Source: Thermodesulfobacteriota bacterium (lineage in GTDB: Bacteria > Desulfobacterota_D > UBA1144 > Nemesobacterales > CSP1-2). Taken from it: a stretch of DNA of 64,000 bases. Below are positions 1-8,599 of this stretch, in pieces. The stretch spans positions 26,582-90,581 of the forward strand of contig DATMAT010000076.1 of the NCBI GenBank assembly GCA_035559815.1, written 5' to 3'. The notes under the pieces were generated by a model that was not told the origin of the DNA, did not search any database, and saw nothing but the letters and a program-made list of their open reading frames with translations. Position 1 is the first letter of the stretch, and every line of letters starts with the position of its first letter. Made by a program: the position numbers and the translations under genes.

Positions 1-56
1 TTCATATCTAGATACACACTGGCAATAACGTCAATCATAATCAGGAGAAAGAAGAA

Positions 57-1151
57 ATGAACAAAACAGGACAAGAACCAGGACAAACCGCAGGCTTAAC
101 AAACCTTGCCGAATCAAAACACCATGTGGTGATCGACATAAGGGGAGCGATTTGCCCCCACCCACTTAATGTAATAAGAGACACCATAAGGGAGCTCAAT
201 GTCGACGAAATCCTGGAGGCTATTTGCGACCACGAGCCTACGGCTAGAGAGAACGCTCCCAGGTTCTGTGCGCGGAGGAACTATCGTTTTCAGGTTATCG
301 AAAAAGACGGCGGGTGGAGGATTCTCATCCAGAAGACTGAAGAAAAAGAGCCAAGGCTGCAAGTAGAAAATGTATCAAAGGTGTTCAAGACCAATCACGA
401 AAACTTTACCGCTCTTGAAAATATCAACTTGACCATTCGCCAGGGAGAATTCGTTTGCCTCCTGGGTCCTTCGGGATGTGGCAAGTCCACGCTTTTAAAT
501 TTAATCGCCGGGCTCGACAAACCTACCAAGGGTGAAATCAGGTCAAACGGGAAGCTTATAACCGGCCCGGGCTCGGACCGAGTGGTTGTATTTCAGGAGG
601 GCGCGCTTTTTCCCTGGCTTACGGTGATTGAGAACGTCGAATTTGGCCTAAAAATTCTCAAGATTGAAAACAAAATAAGAAAAACTCTGGCACTCGATTA
701 TCTCAAACTGGTCGGACTTGATGAAAAATTTTATGATTCCTATATTCACCAACTATCCGGAGGAATGAAACAGCGTGTAGCAATAGCCAGAGCATTGGCT
801 ATGGAGCCCGCTGTCCTCCTCATGGATGAACCGTTTGCGGCACTAGATGTTTATACCAGGGAAACGCTACAGGAAGAACTGCAAAACATCTGGACTGAAT
901 CGCACAAGACCATCGTCTTTGTTACACATAATGTCCAGGAGGCCGTTTTACTTGGGGACAGGGTGATAGTTTTTGCCAAAAATCCGGGAAGGATAAAGGA
1001 AGAATACGAGATTGATATCGCCAGGCCGAGGAAACTGGATGACCCGGAGGTGTTTTTGAACACCAAGTGGATCACGGACGATCTCAGAGAAGAATTAGGA
1101 GAGCCCAATGGTAACAGGATTAATTCAAAGAAAGAGGTAGCTTACAGATGA
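57..1151 (+). CDS. ABC transporter ATPase (NitT/TauT type) with N-terminal TusA-like domain
   Basis: ATP-hydrolysing subunit of an inner-membrane importer of the nitrate/sulfonate/taurine family. Residues ~24-92 look like a TusA/SirA sulfur-carrier domain: beta strand, then CPHP with Cys33 at the place of the sulfur-accepting cysteine, then a 'DHEP...AP.FC' stretch matching TusA's 'DDP...IP.FC'. From ~100 a full ABC domain follows: Walker A GPSGCGKST (137-145), Q-loop 'VVFQEGALFPWLTV', signature LSGGMKQR, Walker B LLMDEPFAALD and the switch His in 'FVTHNVQEA'. Family ATPases are ~250-270 aa, so the ~95 N-terminal residues are extra. The ATG follows a GGAGAAAG site. The stop overlaps the permease start (ATGA). 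A solute-binding protein is not in the window and may lie upstream. A sulfur compound as substrate is only an inference from the fusion. Confidence 0.93.
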   Translation: MNKTGQEPGQTAGLTNLAESKHHVVIDIRGAICPHPLNVIRDTIRELNVDEILEAICDHEPTARENAPRFCARRNYRFQVIEKDGGWRILIQKTEEKEPRLQVENVSKVFKTNHENFTALENINLTIRQGEFVCLLGPSGCGKSTLLNLIAGLDKPTKGEIRSNGKLITGPGSDRVVVFQEGALFPWLTVIENVEFGLKILKIENKIRKTLALDYLKLVGLDEKFYDSYIHQLSGGMKQRVAIARALAMEPAVLLMDEPFAALDVYTRETLQEELQNIWTESHKTIVFVTHNVQEAVLLGDRVIVFAKNPGRIKEEYEIDIARPRKLDDPEVFLNTKWITDDLREELGEPNGNRINSKKEVAYR

Positions 1152-1906
1152 CTAAACATTTAACCAAATTAATTATCTTCTATCTTATTATTATAGGAGC
1201 ATGGCAGGGTTTGGCTTTCCTGAAAATTTGGCCCGAATATATCTTCCCCTCTCCACTCGGAGTTCTCAAAACGCTCATAACCGGGTTTGAAGATAAGACA
1301 TTCATAATCGGTATTCTAGTAAGCATGAAGCGTATTCTCATAGGTTATGGCATCTCTATTGTGTTCGGATTGTTGATAGGCCTTCTCATAGGAAGAATAA
1401 AGACTCTCGACGAAACACTGGGCACTTTAGTTCTGGGGCTTCAAGCGCTCCCGAGCATCTGCTGGCTTCCCATTGCTCTGCTATGGTTTGGACTAAGCGA
1501 GACAGCTATGCAGGCAATAGTAATTCTGGGGTCGCTCTTCTCGATTATTATTGGCGCTGATACCGGAGTGAAAAACGTCCCTCCCATTTACGTAAGAGCG
1601 GCTAAAACAATGGGGGCTAGAGGAATTCAATTATACACAAAAGTCATCATACCGGCAGCGCTCCCATCCGTCATTAGCGGATTCAAACAGGGCTGGTCTT
1701 TTGCGTGGCGCTCGCTGATGGCCGCAGAGCTTCTTTATGTCGGCCTTGGCCTCGGCCATCTACTGATGATGGGCCGCGAACTAAACGACATGAATCAGGT
1801 CATAGCCGTGATGATCGTAATAATCATAATCGGTGTGGTGGTGGATAGATTTATTTTTGCGAAAATAGAAAACAAGGTAAGAGAGAGATGGGGATTGGCC
1901 GGATGA
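1148..1906 (+). CDS. ABC transporter permease, NitT/TauT family
   Basis: Membrane channel subunit of the importer whose ATPase lies just upstream (4-bp ATGA overlap, so translation is probably coupled). It is 252 aa, the usual length for SsuC/TauC/NtrB-type permeases, with about six hydrophobic segments. The cytoplasmic EAA loop that docks onto the ATPase is clear near residues 155-180 ('AAKTMGARGIQLYTKVIIP' followed by 'LPSVISGFKQG'). The C-terminus ends in a short basic tail. The substrate cannot be told from the permease; sulfonates, nitrate, taurine, pyrimidine precursors and thiamine precursors are all carried by this family. Confidence 0.93.
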   Translation: MTKHLTKLIIFYLIIIGAWQGLAFLKIWPEYIFPSPLGVLKTLITGFEDKTFIIGILVSMKRILIGYGISIVFGLLIGLLIGRIKTLDETLGTLVLGLQALPSICWLPIALLWFGLSETAMQAIVILGSLFSIIIGADTGVKNVPPIYVRAAKTMGARGIQLYTKVIIPAALPSVISGFKQGWSFAWRSLMAAELLYVGLGLGHLLMMGRELNDMNQVIAVMIVIIIIGVVVDRFIFAKIENKVRERWGLAG

Positions 1907-2436
1907 AAAATAAGATAATGAGAGGAGCAAGGCAAAATAACCCCATGAGTCTACATAAATCCAAAAATGGCGAAGAAATTCGGAATGAAGCGGGAGTCCT
2001 TTCATTAATCCTGGCGCCGATTTTAATGATAGCATTATTCTTAGCTGGACTTTTATTCCAGTATTTAAGCTTTTCCACTCCGGCCCATATTAAGGAACTA
2101 AAGGGGCGAGGTAAAGCACAAACCTACAATACTCCTTATGATGAAGTTTTCCAGGCCGCTATAGAGATTATTAACGAGAATGGTCTGGCAATAGTTGAAT
2201 CCGATGAAGAGAAAGCGTATATAATCGCAACTGAGGGACCAGACTTTCTAAACGAAGGAAGAGTAGTAGCTCTATTTTTTTCAACTAAACCTGAAAGAAG
2301 CGGTACGCACGTAGAGGTTATAAGCAAATATATGGCCCTGCCCCCTTTAAAAGAATTGTTGTTTTCTAGAAATGATGCCTCGCAAATTCTAACTGACCTG
2401 GATAAGAAACTGGAGATTAGTAATGGATACAAGTAA
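1903..2436 (+). CDS. Membrane-anchored protein coupled to the ABC permease, unknown function
   Basis: I do not recognise this 177-aa protein with certainty. The ATG at 1903 overlaps the permease stop (ATGA), which favours this start over an in-frame ATG at 1888. The first ~35 residues are polar, then one transmembrane segment (about 37-60, 'LSLILAPILMIALFLAGLLF') and a ~110-residue soluble domain. That domain has the pattern 'PYDEVFQAAIEIINENGLAI...DEEKAYIIA', resembling small outer-membrane or periplasmic lipoprotein domains of the DUF3568 kind. There is no lipobox cysteine, so it is probably a signal anchor with the domain in the periplasm. Translational coupling to the importer suggests a transport-related or envelope role. 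Confidence 0.75.
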   Translation: MKNKIMRGARQNNPMSLHKSKNGEEIRNEAGVLSLILAPILMIALFLAGLLFQYLSFSTPAHIKELKGRGKAQTYNTPYDEVFQAAIEIINENGLAIVESDEEKAYIIATEGPDFLNEGRVVALFFSTKPERSGTHVEVISKYMALPPLKELLFSRNDASQILTDLDKKLEISNGYK

Positions 2437-2637
2437 ATTTGTTCTCAAATTAAATAGAGTGGAAAGACGTCCAGCTAATAATAGTCTCCTTAAAGGATAT
2501 TACCAATCAAGAAGTACATACTATTGTAGCCTCTAAATCAGTAATTCATACGTAATAGCCCACAAATTTTTATCAGGCACAAGTAGTTAAAGGTTGTGTT
2601 CACAGGATAACTCTAACCTTTTTAGGAGGCGACAAAA

Positions 2638-4095
2638 ATGAAAATAGAAAGAGCACTTCAAATTGCAAAAAGAGAGTGGCGGAATATAAGGGTTTTCCTC
2701 CAGAAAATTAGTTTTTGGAGAAGCGGGGTAACAGTAGTTATTGCGGTATTTGTTATACAGTTCTGTGAATTAAACTCGCACGCACAATCTACTAGTGCTC
2801 AGATACAAGAGCTCAAGAAGCAGATTGAGGCAATCCAGCAGCAAAACCAGCAGCAAATCGAGGAGCTCAGGAAAAAGATAGAGGAGCTAGAGGCTCAAAA
2901 AGCGGCCGACCAAGAGAAGATAGAGGAACTGGCTACCAAGAAAGAAGAAGAGGACAAGGATGCCTGGTGGAAGAAAGTAGAGGTAGGATATAAAAAACTG
3001 GGAGACGGTTTTACCATTAAGTCCAAGGATGGACTCTTTTCATTAAGGACGAGGCTCCGCACCCAGTTCCAATTTTCTATAAATGATACGGACGATGAAG
3101 ATGTAGCTACGGATTTTAATGTAAGAAGGTTTAGGCTCTTATTCGATGGTAACGCCTTTACACCCTGGTTACTTTATTACCTTCAAATAAGCGCCGATAA
3201 CAATGGGTCATTTTCACTCCTGGATGCCTATTTTGACTTCGCTTACAATACCATGTTCGTTCCAAGACCAGGTCAATACAAGGTTCCATTTAACAGAGAG
3301 TTCTTGAATTCTACATCCGAACTTCAGCTCGTGGAAAGGTCGATTGTGAACGATGAGTTTTCATACAGCCGTAGCAGAGGTGCCTCGATTTACGGAGTGC
3401 TGGGGAATTTTATCACATACGGTGCAGGAGTGTTTAACGGAAATGGAACAAATGGGGCTAGTGTCGATTCCAACATGCTCTATGCGGGAAGGATAATGCT
3501 CACCCCTTGCTGCGGAGAGCTGAAGTATGCTAATTCTTCTTTCCCCTCAGGCGGAGATTACAAGATAGAGCCAAACTTTGGTGGGAATAAGCCCCTTTTC
3601 GCTATTGGTGTTGCTGCGGCGGGTATACCCGGGCTCAATATTGCGCGAAAAGTACCGAGTGGAGCCATAGAGGATAGGTTCGAGAATATATTCGGCGCTG
3701 AGGATACGGGAACAGCCGATGTGTTTTCACTTACTGCGGATGCTAACTTCAAGTGGTCCATTTTCAGCATAGAGGGAGAATTTGACTATAGAAATATATC
3801 TCCTGATGAATCTGGTTTTGACGATGTAAACGACTATGGTGTTAGGGTACAGTCGGGTATTTTTTTAATTCCTGACTTTATAGAGATCGCCGGCAGATAC
3901 GCCCAGATTTGGTATGACACCGACGTGGAGGGACCAGATACATCATGGCAGCTAACCCCGGGGATAAATTTTTATTTGTCTAAGAGCCACAAGTATAAAG
4001 TACAACTAGACTACTCGTTCATCAGGAATGAATTTACGGACAGCGATGATATAGATGAGAATATATTCAGGGCTCAGCTTCAACTTTATTTTTAG
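2638..4095 (+). CDS. Phosphate-selective porin O/P family outer-membrane channel
   Basis: Outer-membrane beta-barrel of the OprO/OprP family, 485 aa. It has a long basic N-terminus and a hydrophobic signal stretch (~30-49, ending near 'NSHAQS'). A Gln/Glu/Lys-rich coiled coil follows (~54-105, repeated 'QIEELRKKIEELEAQ'), probably for trimerisation or peptidoglycan contact. The rest is an amphipathic barrel starting 'VEVGYKKLGDGFTIKSKDG', with family patterns 'RRFRLLFDG', 'LLDAYFDFAYN...PRPGQYKVPF' and 'FEYS-like' strands, ending in the outer-membrane signature '...RAQLQLYF' with terminal Phe. A strong AGGAGG lies 8 bases before the ATG. It follows the ABC importer by 200 bp and probably supplies the outer-membrane pore; the anion preference is not certain from sequence. 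It ends in tandem TAG TAG. Confidence 0.9.
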   Translation: MKIERALQIAKREWRNIRVFLQKISFWRSGVTVVIAVFVIQFCELNSHAQSTSAQIQELKKQIEAIQQQNQQQIEELRKKIEELEAQKAADQEKIEELATKKEEEDKDAWWKKVEVGYKKLGDGFTIKSKDGLFSLRTRLRTQFQFSINDTDDEDVATDFNVRRFRLLFDGNAFTPWLLYYLQISADNNGSFSLLDAYFDFAYNTMFVPRPGQYKVPFNREFLNSTSELQLVERSIVNDEFSYSRSRGASIYGVLGNFITYGAGVFNGNGTNGASVDSNMLYAGRIMLTPCCGELKYANSSFPSGGDYKIEPNFGGNKPLFAIGVAAAGIPGLNIARKVPSGAIEDRFENIFGAEDTGTADVFSLTADANFKWSIFSIEGEFDYRNISPDESGFDDVNDYGVRVQSGIFLIPDFIEIAGRYAQIWYDTDVEGPDTSWQLTPGINFYLSKSHKYKVQLDYSFIRNEFTDSDDIDENIFRAQLQLYF

Positions 4096-4144
4096 TAGTT
4101 GAGAGGAGCTAATCCCATCTCCTTACCTTCCTTATATCGGCAGC

Positions 4145-4184
4145 CCCGACACTAGTAATCTCTAGTGTCGGGCTTGTCTTTTTT
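4145..4184 (+). terminator. Rho-independent terminator after the porin gene
   Basis: A perfect 11-bp stem (CCCGACACTAG / CTAGTGTCGGG) with a six-base loop is followed by a T-rich tract ending in TTTTTT. It lies 50 bp after the porin stop and closes the transporter/porin transcript. Confidence 0.92.
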
Positions 4185-4190
4185 CAATAC

Positions 4191-4219
4191 CGGAGACAAT
4201 TGGCGCTCCGAGTTTTTTT
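4191..4219 (+). terminator. Second weak terminator hairpin
   Basis: A 5-bp CGGAG/CTCCG stem followed by AG and seven T. It sits right behind the strong terminator and may act as a back-up. The stem is short, so confidence is low. The remaining stretch up to 4480 is AT-rich and holds only another small hairpin (CTTGCT-ATAA-AGCAAG at 4269-4284, then TTTTATT). Confidence 0.4.
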
Positions 4220-4498
4220 AGTTGGCAAAGAATTATTCTGGGGGAACTATAGGCTCGAAGACGAATCGCTTGCTATAAAGCAAGTTTTATTAAGACCTGA
4301 ACTAAAGATTACAACTTAAAATCAGATTAAGCAGTCAAGCAAGCCACAACAAAACTTCAACCCGCCGAAATCATAAATCCCCTCACCAAAACTAGGTAGC
4401 AGAGAATATCTGAGCCTAAATTAGCAAAAAAGTGGTATTGATTCAGCGCATCGAAAGACAGCATAAATTTAAACAAAAATAATAAGGAGGTGAACGAG

Positions 4499-4807
4499 AT
4501 GAAAACTTTTAAAGTGCTTTTAGCTTTTGCCTTAGCTGTTTTCATTTTTTCGTCCTATGGCTTCGCCCAGGAAGCTCAGGAAGTGAAAAAAATAAACATC
4601 AATACAGCCACGGTTGAAGAGCTGGCCACATTGCCGGGCATAGGAGACTCGATGGCCAAAAACATAGTAGAGTACCGGAACAACAACGGCAATTTCCAAA
4701 CTGTCGAGGACCTGATGAACGTCAAGGGGATAGGGGAAAAGAAATTTGAAAAGATAAAAGATATGATAACCGTGGGACAGGCAGACAGTTCAACTGCGTC
4801 TAACTAG
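4499..4807 (+). CDS. ComEA-like helix-hairpin-helix protein, exported
   Basis: Small secreted DNA-binding protein (102 aa). It has a signal peptide (~1-22, 'LLAFALAVFIFSSYGFA' then QE), followed by the ComEA core: 'ININTATVEELATLPGIGDSMAKNIVEYR...FQTVEDLMNVKGIGEKKFEKIKDMI'. This contains two helix-hairpin-helix motifs, 'LPGIGDSMA' and 'VKGIGEKKF'. In competent bacteria ComEA binds double-stranded DNA in the periplasm; stand-alone copies are widespread and their role is less clear. I chose the ATG at 4499, eight bases after AAGGAGG (4484-4490), over an in-frame GTG nine bases upstream that overlaps the ribosome-binding site. No other competence gene is nearby. Confidence 0.88.
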   Translation: MKTFKVLLAFALAVFIFSSYGFAQEAQEVKKININTATVEELATLPGIGDSMAKNIVEYRNNNGNFQTVEDLMNVKGIGEKKFEKIKDMITVGQADSSTASN

Positions 4808-4828
4808 TCTACCTATAAACAAGCCTAA

Positions 4829-4874
4829 AAAAGTGGGCAAGCATTCTAAGGGCCGACTATGCTTGTCCACTTTT
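4829..4874 (+). terminator. Terminator after the ComEA-like gene
   Basis: A 15-bp stem (AAAAGTGGGCAAGCA / TGCTTGTCCACTTTT, one G-U pair) with a 16-base loop. The flanking A and T runs mean it could also work on the reverse strand. The rest of the gap to 5114 is AT-rich and shows nothing else recognisable. Confidence 0.85.
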
Positions 4875-5114
4875 GTATAATAATTGACATGCCAGTGCCA
4901 GAGTCAAACGCTCTTGGTTTCTTGAAAAATCCCTGAAGAAATACGTAACCAATTTAAATTAATCAGAGCTCTTCCGGATTAAGCATCCCTTTTTATTATC
5001 GCAATTTACCACTATTTTAAGCCATTTTTCTATTTAACTGTTGGAAAAGTATAATGCCTTCAGTGGCTTGAGGGCATGAATTTAAACTAATTCTAGTTAT
5101 TTTTACAAAACCTA

Positions 5115-5142
5115 TTGATTTTTTTAGTAATTTCTGTAATAC
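5115..5142 (+). promoter_or_regulatory. Predicted sigma70-type promoter of the HU gene
   Basis: TTGATT (5115-5120), a 16-base spacer and TAATAC (5137-5142), about 35 bp before the HU start codon, within a T-rich stretch. Confidence 0.55.
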
Positions 5143-5176
5143 TCACACATAATTCTAGCATCTTAAAGGAGGAGAT

Positions 5177-5464
5177 ATGGCCAAAAAAGCAATGACAAAA
5201 TCTCAAATAGCGGACCACCTGGCTAGCAAGGCTGGGATAACAAAAAAGACCGCCAACCAAATTCTGGAAGAGATTGCGAAGCTCGCTTACAAAGAAGCTA
5301 AAAATACGTTTACCCTCCCTGGAATTGGCAAACTGGTCCTAGTCAGACGAAAGGCTCGTAAGGGAAGAAACCCCCAGACCGGTGCGGAGATCACCATACC
5401 GGCTAAGAGGGTAGTTAAATTCAGGGTAGCAAAAGCCTGTAAGGATGCAGTCCTGGGTGGTTAA
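5177..5464 (+). CDS. HU/IHF family nucleoid DNA-binding protein
   Basis: Histone-like protein that bends and compacts DNA as a dimer. It is 95 aa, close to the 90-aa family norm. The fold runs as helical dimerisation region (1-45), 'FTLPGIGKLVLVRRKARKGRNPQTGAEITIPAK' (the beta saddle and DNA-binding arm, with the conserved G.NP..G....IPA), then a C-terminal helix. AAGGAGG lies seven bases before the ATG. It is monocistronic with its own promoter. Arm residues fit HU better than IHF alpha or beta, but the family member cannot be fixed from this alone. Confidence 0.95.
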   Translation: MAKKAMTKSQIADHLASKAGITKKTANQILEEIAKLAYKEAKNTFTLPGIGKLVLVRRKARKGRNPQTGAEITIPAKRVVKFRVAKACKDAVLGG

Positions 5465-5576
5465 TAAAAACCATTATTAAGCGTTGAATTACTACAGGTA
5501 ATTCATTTTAAAATCCTGTCACCTTTTTATCTTGACCCATTTAAGCAAGGGGATGGGTGTTATATTTCTTGAATCA

Positions 5577-6806
5577 TCACGCTTTTTCTACGGGTAGATA
5601 TCCGTTTTCTCTGAGGAGTTTAATAATCTCTTTTTGATGTTCGAAACTCTTTGTTTCCAGGCTTATTTCTACATCCGCTCTATCAATCGGCAGGTCACTC
5701 GAAGCCCTGTCGTGATAAATCTGGACAATATTTGCTTTTACCGCGCCCAGTAAAGATGCTAACCTTCCCAGGGACCCTGGGATATCCGGTAGCTCTACCA
5801 CGAGTCTTAAGAATCTGCCGTTTTTTATAAGCCCCCTATCTATGATTTTAGCCAGTATATTTATATCTATATTTCCCCCACTTACCACAATCAACACACT
5901 CTTTTTGTGAAACTTCTTTTTGTTTTTCAAAAGCCCGGCCAGGCCGACAGCCCCCGCGCCTTCTACCACTATTCTCTTCTTTTCGGTCAGCAAAAGAAGC
6001 GCATCCTCGATTTCGTCGTCATCCACTGTCAGCACATCATCGACGTATTTCTTCGCTATTTCAAGAGTAAGAACTCCGACCTTCTTGATGGCAATTCCAT
6101 CGGCCAGAGTATGTGCGGAGATGGTCTCAACCACCGTCCCCTTTTTGATCGAAAGAGACATAGAAGGTGCGCTCTTTGACTGAACCCCTATAATCCTGGC
6201 TCGGGGATGCATTTCTTTAATCGCTATAGCTACTCCAGAAATTAACCCCCCGCCACCAACCGGGACGAATACCACTTCTACATTCTTCAGGGACTCGCTG
6301 ACTTCGAGCCCTATAGTCCCCTGGCCGGCGATTATATCCGGGTCGTCAAAGGGATGAATAAAAACATCTCCCGATTCTTCCCCGAGCTGTTTAGCATAGT
6401 TATAAGCGTCATCGAAAGTTTTTCCATAAAGGAACACCTCCGCACCATGGCGTTTAACCGCCAGTATTTTATTGATCGGGGTTCCTTCGGGCATCACCAC
6501 ACTTGCCTTCATCCCCAGTAGCTTTGCGGCGAGCGCCACTCCCTGGGCGTGATTACCCGCCGAAGCCGCAATCACCTTTCGTGTGCTTCCGTATAGCTTC
6601 TGAAGCTTGTTATATGCACCCCTGATCTTGAACGAGCCGGTCCTCTGAAGGTTTTCCAATTTTAGAAATACACTAGCTCCCGAAAGCTCACTCAGGGAAT
6701 AGGAATAGGTAATGGGGGTTTTGTATACTACATTTTTTAACCTTTTTAGCGCTCGTCGGATGTCTCTTATCGTAACCATCGATTTATTGTTGGAATCCGC
6801 ACGCAT
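5577..6806 (-). CDS. ilvA: Threonine ammonia-lyase (threonine dehydratase) with C-terminal ACT domain
   Basis: PLP enzyme converting threonine to 2-oxobutanoate and ammonia, the entry to isoleucine synthesis. The PLP lysine is in 'RTGSFKIRGAYNKL' (about Lys60), the phosphate-binding glycine loop is 'VPVGGGGLISG', and the tail after ~330 is an ACT-like regulatory domain ('LRLVVELPDIPGSLGRLASLLG'). About 409 aa, matching single-ACT enzymes of the short IlvA / TdcB type. The start is uncertain: ATG 6806 is used here, while a TTG at 6818 and an ATG at 6779 are also possible, and no strong ribosome-binding site separates them. ilvD lies ~2 kb away on the same strand, which supports a biosynthetic role. 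Confidence 0.92.
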   Translation of the reverse strand: MRADSNNKSMVTIRDIRRALKRLKNVVYKTPITYSYSLSELSGASVFLKLENLQRTGSFKIRGAYNKLQKLYGSTRKVIAASAGNHAQGVALAAKLLGMKASVVMPEGTPINKILAVKRHGAEVFLYGKTFDDAYNYAKQLGEESGDVFIHPFDDPDIIAGQGTIGLEVSESLKNVEVVFVPVGGGGLISGVAIAIKEMHPRARIIGVQSKSAPSMSLSIKKGTVVETISAHTLADGIAIKKVGVLTLEIAKKYVDDVLTVDDDEIEDALLLLTEKKRIVVEGAGAVGLAGLLKNKKKFHKKSVLIVVSGGNIDINILAKIIDRGLIKNGRFLRLVVELPDIPGSLGRLASLLGAVKANIVQIYHDRASSDLPIDRADVEISLETKSFEHQKEIIKLLRENGYLPVEKA

Positions 6807-7005
6807 ATCTTTACTCAATTATCAAATATGATATATAATTCGAGAAAGCATAACTCGAAGTTAACGCGTAATTCGTACTACAAGGCCAAAGATAAGGCTA
6901 GATTAAACCGAAAGAAGAGGATACGCAACAAGTCAGGAAGCCGGACTTAATTGTAATTATGTTTTTTCTACAAAATGTACTAAAATTAGCTGTGGGAGGT
7001 ACGAG

Positions 7006-7377
7006 ATGGCCAAGGTATTAGTCGTTGAAGATGATGAGTCCCTGAGAAATCTTTACAGTAAAAGTCTAAGACTCAAAAATTTCAAGGTTGAGACTGCTAA
7101 TGACGGCGCAGATGCCTTGGTAAAAGTAGGCCTTTTCCGGCCCGATGTTATTATTCTCGATATCTTCATGCCCGAATTAGACGGAATAGAAGTCCTCAAG
7201 ATTCTTAAGGCAGACCCGGAATTCAAAAAGATCCCTATATTGATGTTGACGACCGCTTCCGAGATAAGAACAATTAAAGAGTGCCTGGAAAGAGGGGCTA
7301 CCGGTTATATCGTAAAGGGAGGTTCCCCGGAAGATATAGTAAAGAAGATCAACAACATTATCGGCCCCCCTGAATAG
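7006..7377 (+). CDS. Single-domain response regulator (CheY-like receiver)
   Basis: 123-aa phosphoacceptor receiver without an output domain. Acidic pair Asp9/Asp10 ('VVEDDES'), phosphorylation site Asp52 in 'VIILDIFMPELDG', Thr/Ser switch at ~82-83 ('MLTTAS') and Lys104 ('YIVKGG') are all present. GGGAGGT precedes the ATG. The 3' end overlaps the convergent coaBC gene by 20 bp. The partner histidine kinase is not in the window. Such proteins work by protein-protein contact (motility, phosphorelay, or activity of a partner enzyme). Confidence 0.93.
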   Translation: MAKVLVVEDDESLRNLYSKSLRLKNFKVETANDGADALVKVGLFRPDVIILDIFMPELDGIEVLKILKADPEFKKIPILMLTTASEIRTIKECLERGATGYIVKGGSPEDIVKKINNIIGPPE

Positions 7378-8578
7378 GGTTTCCCTTCCTGAACTCCAGT
7401 ATTTTATCGAATATCTTATCCGCTATCTCCGCCTTGGTCATAAGAGGAAGCTCTTCAACCTTCCCCCATCTGTCAACAAAGCATACTATGTTTGTATCCT
7501 GGCCAAACCCGGCCCCCGGTCTATGTATGTCGTTTGCCACAATCAGGTCCGCATTCTTTTTTCTCAGTTTCCCCAAGGCATTTTCTACCACGTTTTCTCC
7601 TTCCGCGGCGAATCCAACAACGATTCGGCCATTCTTATTTTTACCGACGTCGAGGAGAATATCCAGTGTACGCTCCAATTTAAGATGGATTTCCTTAGAA
7701 TTTTTCTTAAGCTTGCCCGGAAAAGTTTCTACGGGCCTGTAATCCCCCACGGCTGCTGCTTTTATTACTACGCTTGACCAACCGAGGTTACTCATCACTG
7801 CTTCGTGCATCTCTGACACCGTGACTACATTGATTAAACTTACCCCGGATGGTGGTTCCACATCGGTTTTTGCCGATATCAACAACACATCCGCCCCTCT
7901 CATCCATCCAGCCCGGGCTAGGGCATATCCCATTTTTCCACTCGAGGGGTTTGATATGAATCTGATAGAATCAATAAACTCTCTGGTTGCCCCGGCCGTT
8001 ACCAGTACTCTTTCACCGCTCAGATCCTTGGGAGACAATAGCCTCTCTATTTCCTCCATAATTCGGCCTACTTCCGGAAGCCTACCCTTACCTTCCCACC
8101 CACAGGCAAGGTCACCCTCATCCGGTTCCACCAACACGAACCCGCGTCTTTTCAACTTCTCCATATTCTCTTGGACGACAGGATTGCTGTACATGTTTAC
8201 ATTCATAGCCGGGCAAATCATCACAGTTGCCCGCGTGGCCAGAAGGACCGTTGTGAGAAGATTATCTGCCATACCGGATGCGGCTTTTCCGATGAAGGCC
8301 GCAGTAGCCGGAGCGATTACTACTAAGTCCGCTCTATCTGCAAGGCTAATATGGCCTATCTCCGATTCCCACTCCAGGTCGAAGGTTTTCATGGCCACGC
8401 GCTTCCCGGAAAGCGTCTGAAAAGTGAGGGGTGAAACAAACTGAGCAGCGTTCTTGGTCATAACTACCTGTACCGAGGCGCCTTCTCTCATCAGTCTCCT
8501 AACCAACTCACATGCCTTATACGCGGCAATTCCGCCGGTAACACCAAGAACTATATTTTTTCCTGAGATTCTAGACAT
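7358..8578 (-). CDS. coaBC: Bifunctional phosphopantothenoylcysteine decarboxylase / phosphopantothenate-cysteine ligase
   Basis: Two consecutive steps of coenzyme A synthesis. The N-terminal CoaC flavoprotein domain (~1-185) shows 'GVTGGIAAYKACELVRRL' and the PAMN motif ('CPAMNVNMYSNP') with the substrate-recognition clamp after it. The C-terminal CoaB domain (~190-400) shows 'VTAGATREFIDSIRFISNP', 'SSGKMGYALA', the 'AAVGDYRP' region, 'KKNSKEIHLKLERTLDIL' and 'ANDI'. Length of 406 aa is standard. It overlaps the end of the response-regulator gene (convergent). The 265-bp gap upstream, before ilvD, contains an unusually folded stretch (see 8600-8770). Confidence 0.96.
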   Translation of the reverse strand: MSRISGKNIVLGVTGGIAAYKACELVRRLMREGASVQVVMTKNAAQFVSPLTFQTLSGKRVAMKTFDLEWESEIGHISLADRADLVVIAPATAAFIGKAASGMADNLLTTVLLATRATVMICPAMNVNMYSNPVVQENMEKLKRRGFVLVEPDEGDLACGWEGKGRLPEVGRIMEEIERLLSPKDLSGERVLVTAGATREFIDSIRFISNPSSGKMGYALARAGWMRGADVLLISAKTDVEPPSGVSLINVVTVSEMHEAVMSNLGWSSVVIKAAAVGDYRPVETFPGKLKKNSKEIHLKLERTLDILLDVGKNKNGRIVVGFAAEGENVVENALGKLRKKNADLIVANDIHRPGAGFGQDTNIVCFVDRWGKVEELPLMTKAEIADKIFDKILEFRKGNPIQGGR

Positions 8579-8599
8579 GGCCTATTAGTCCACTTTCAG

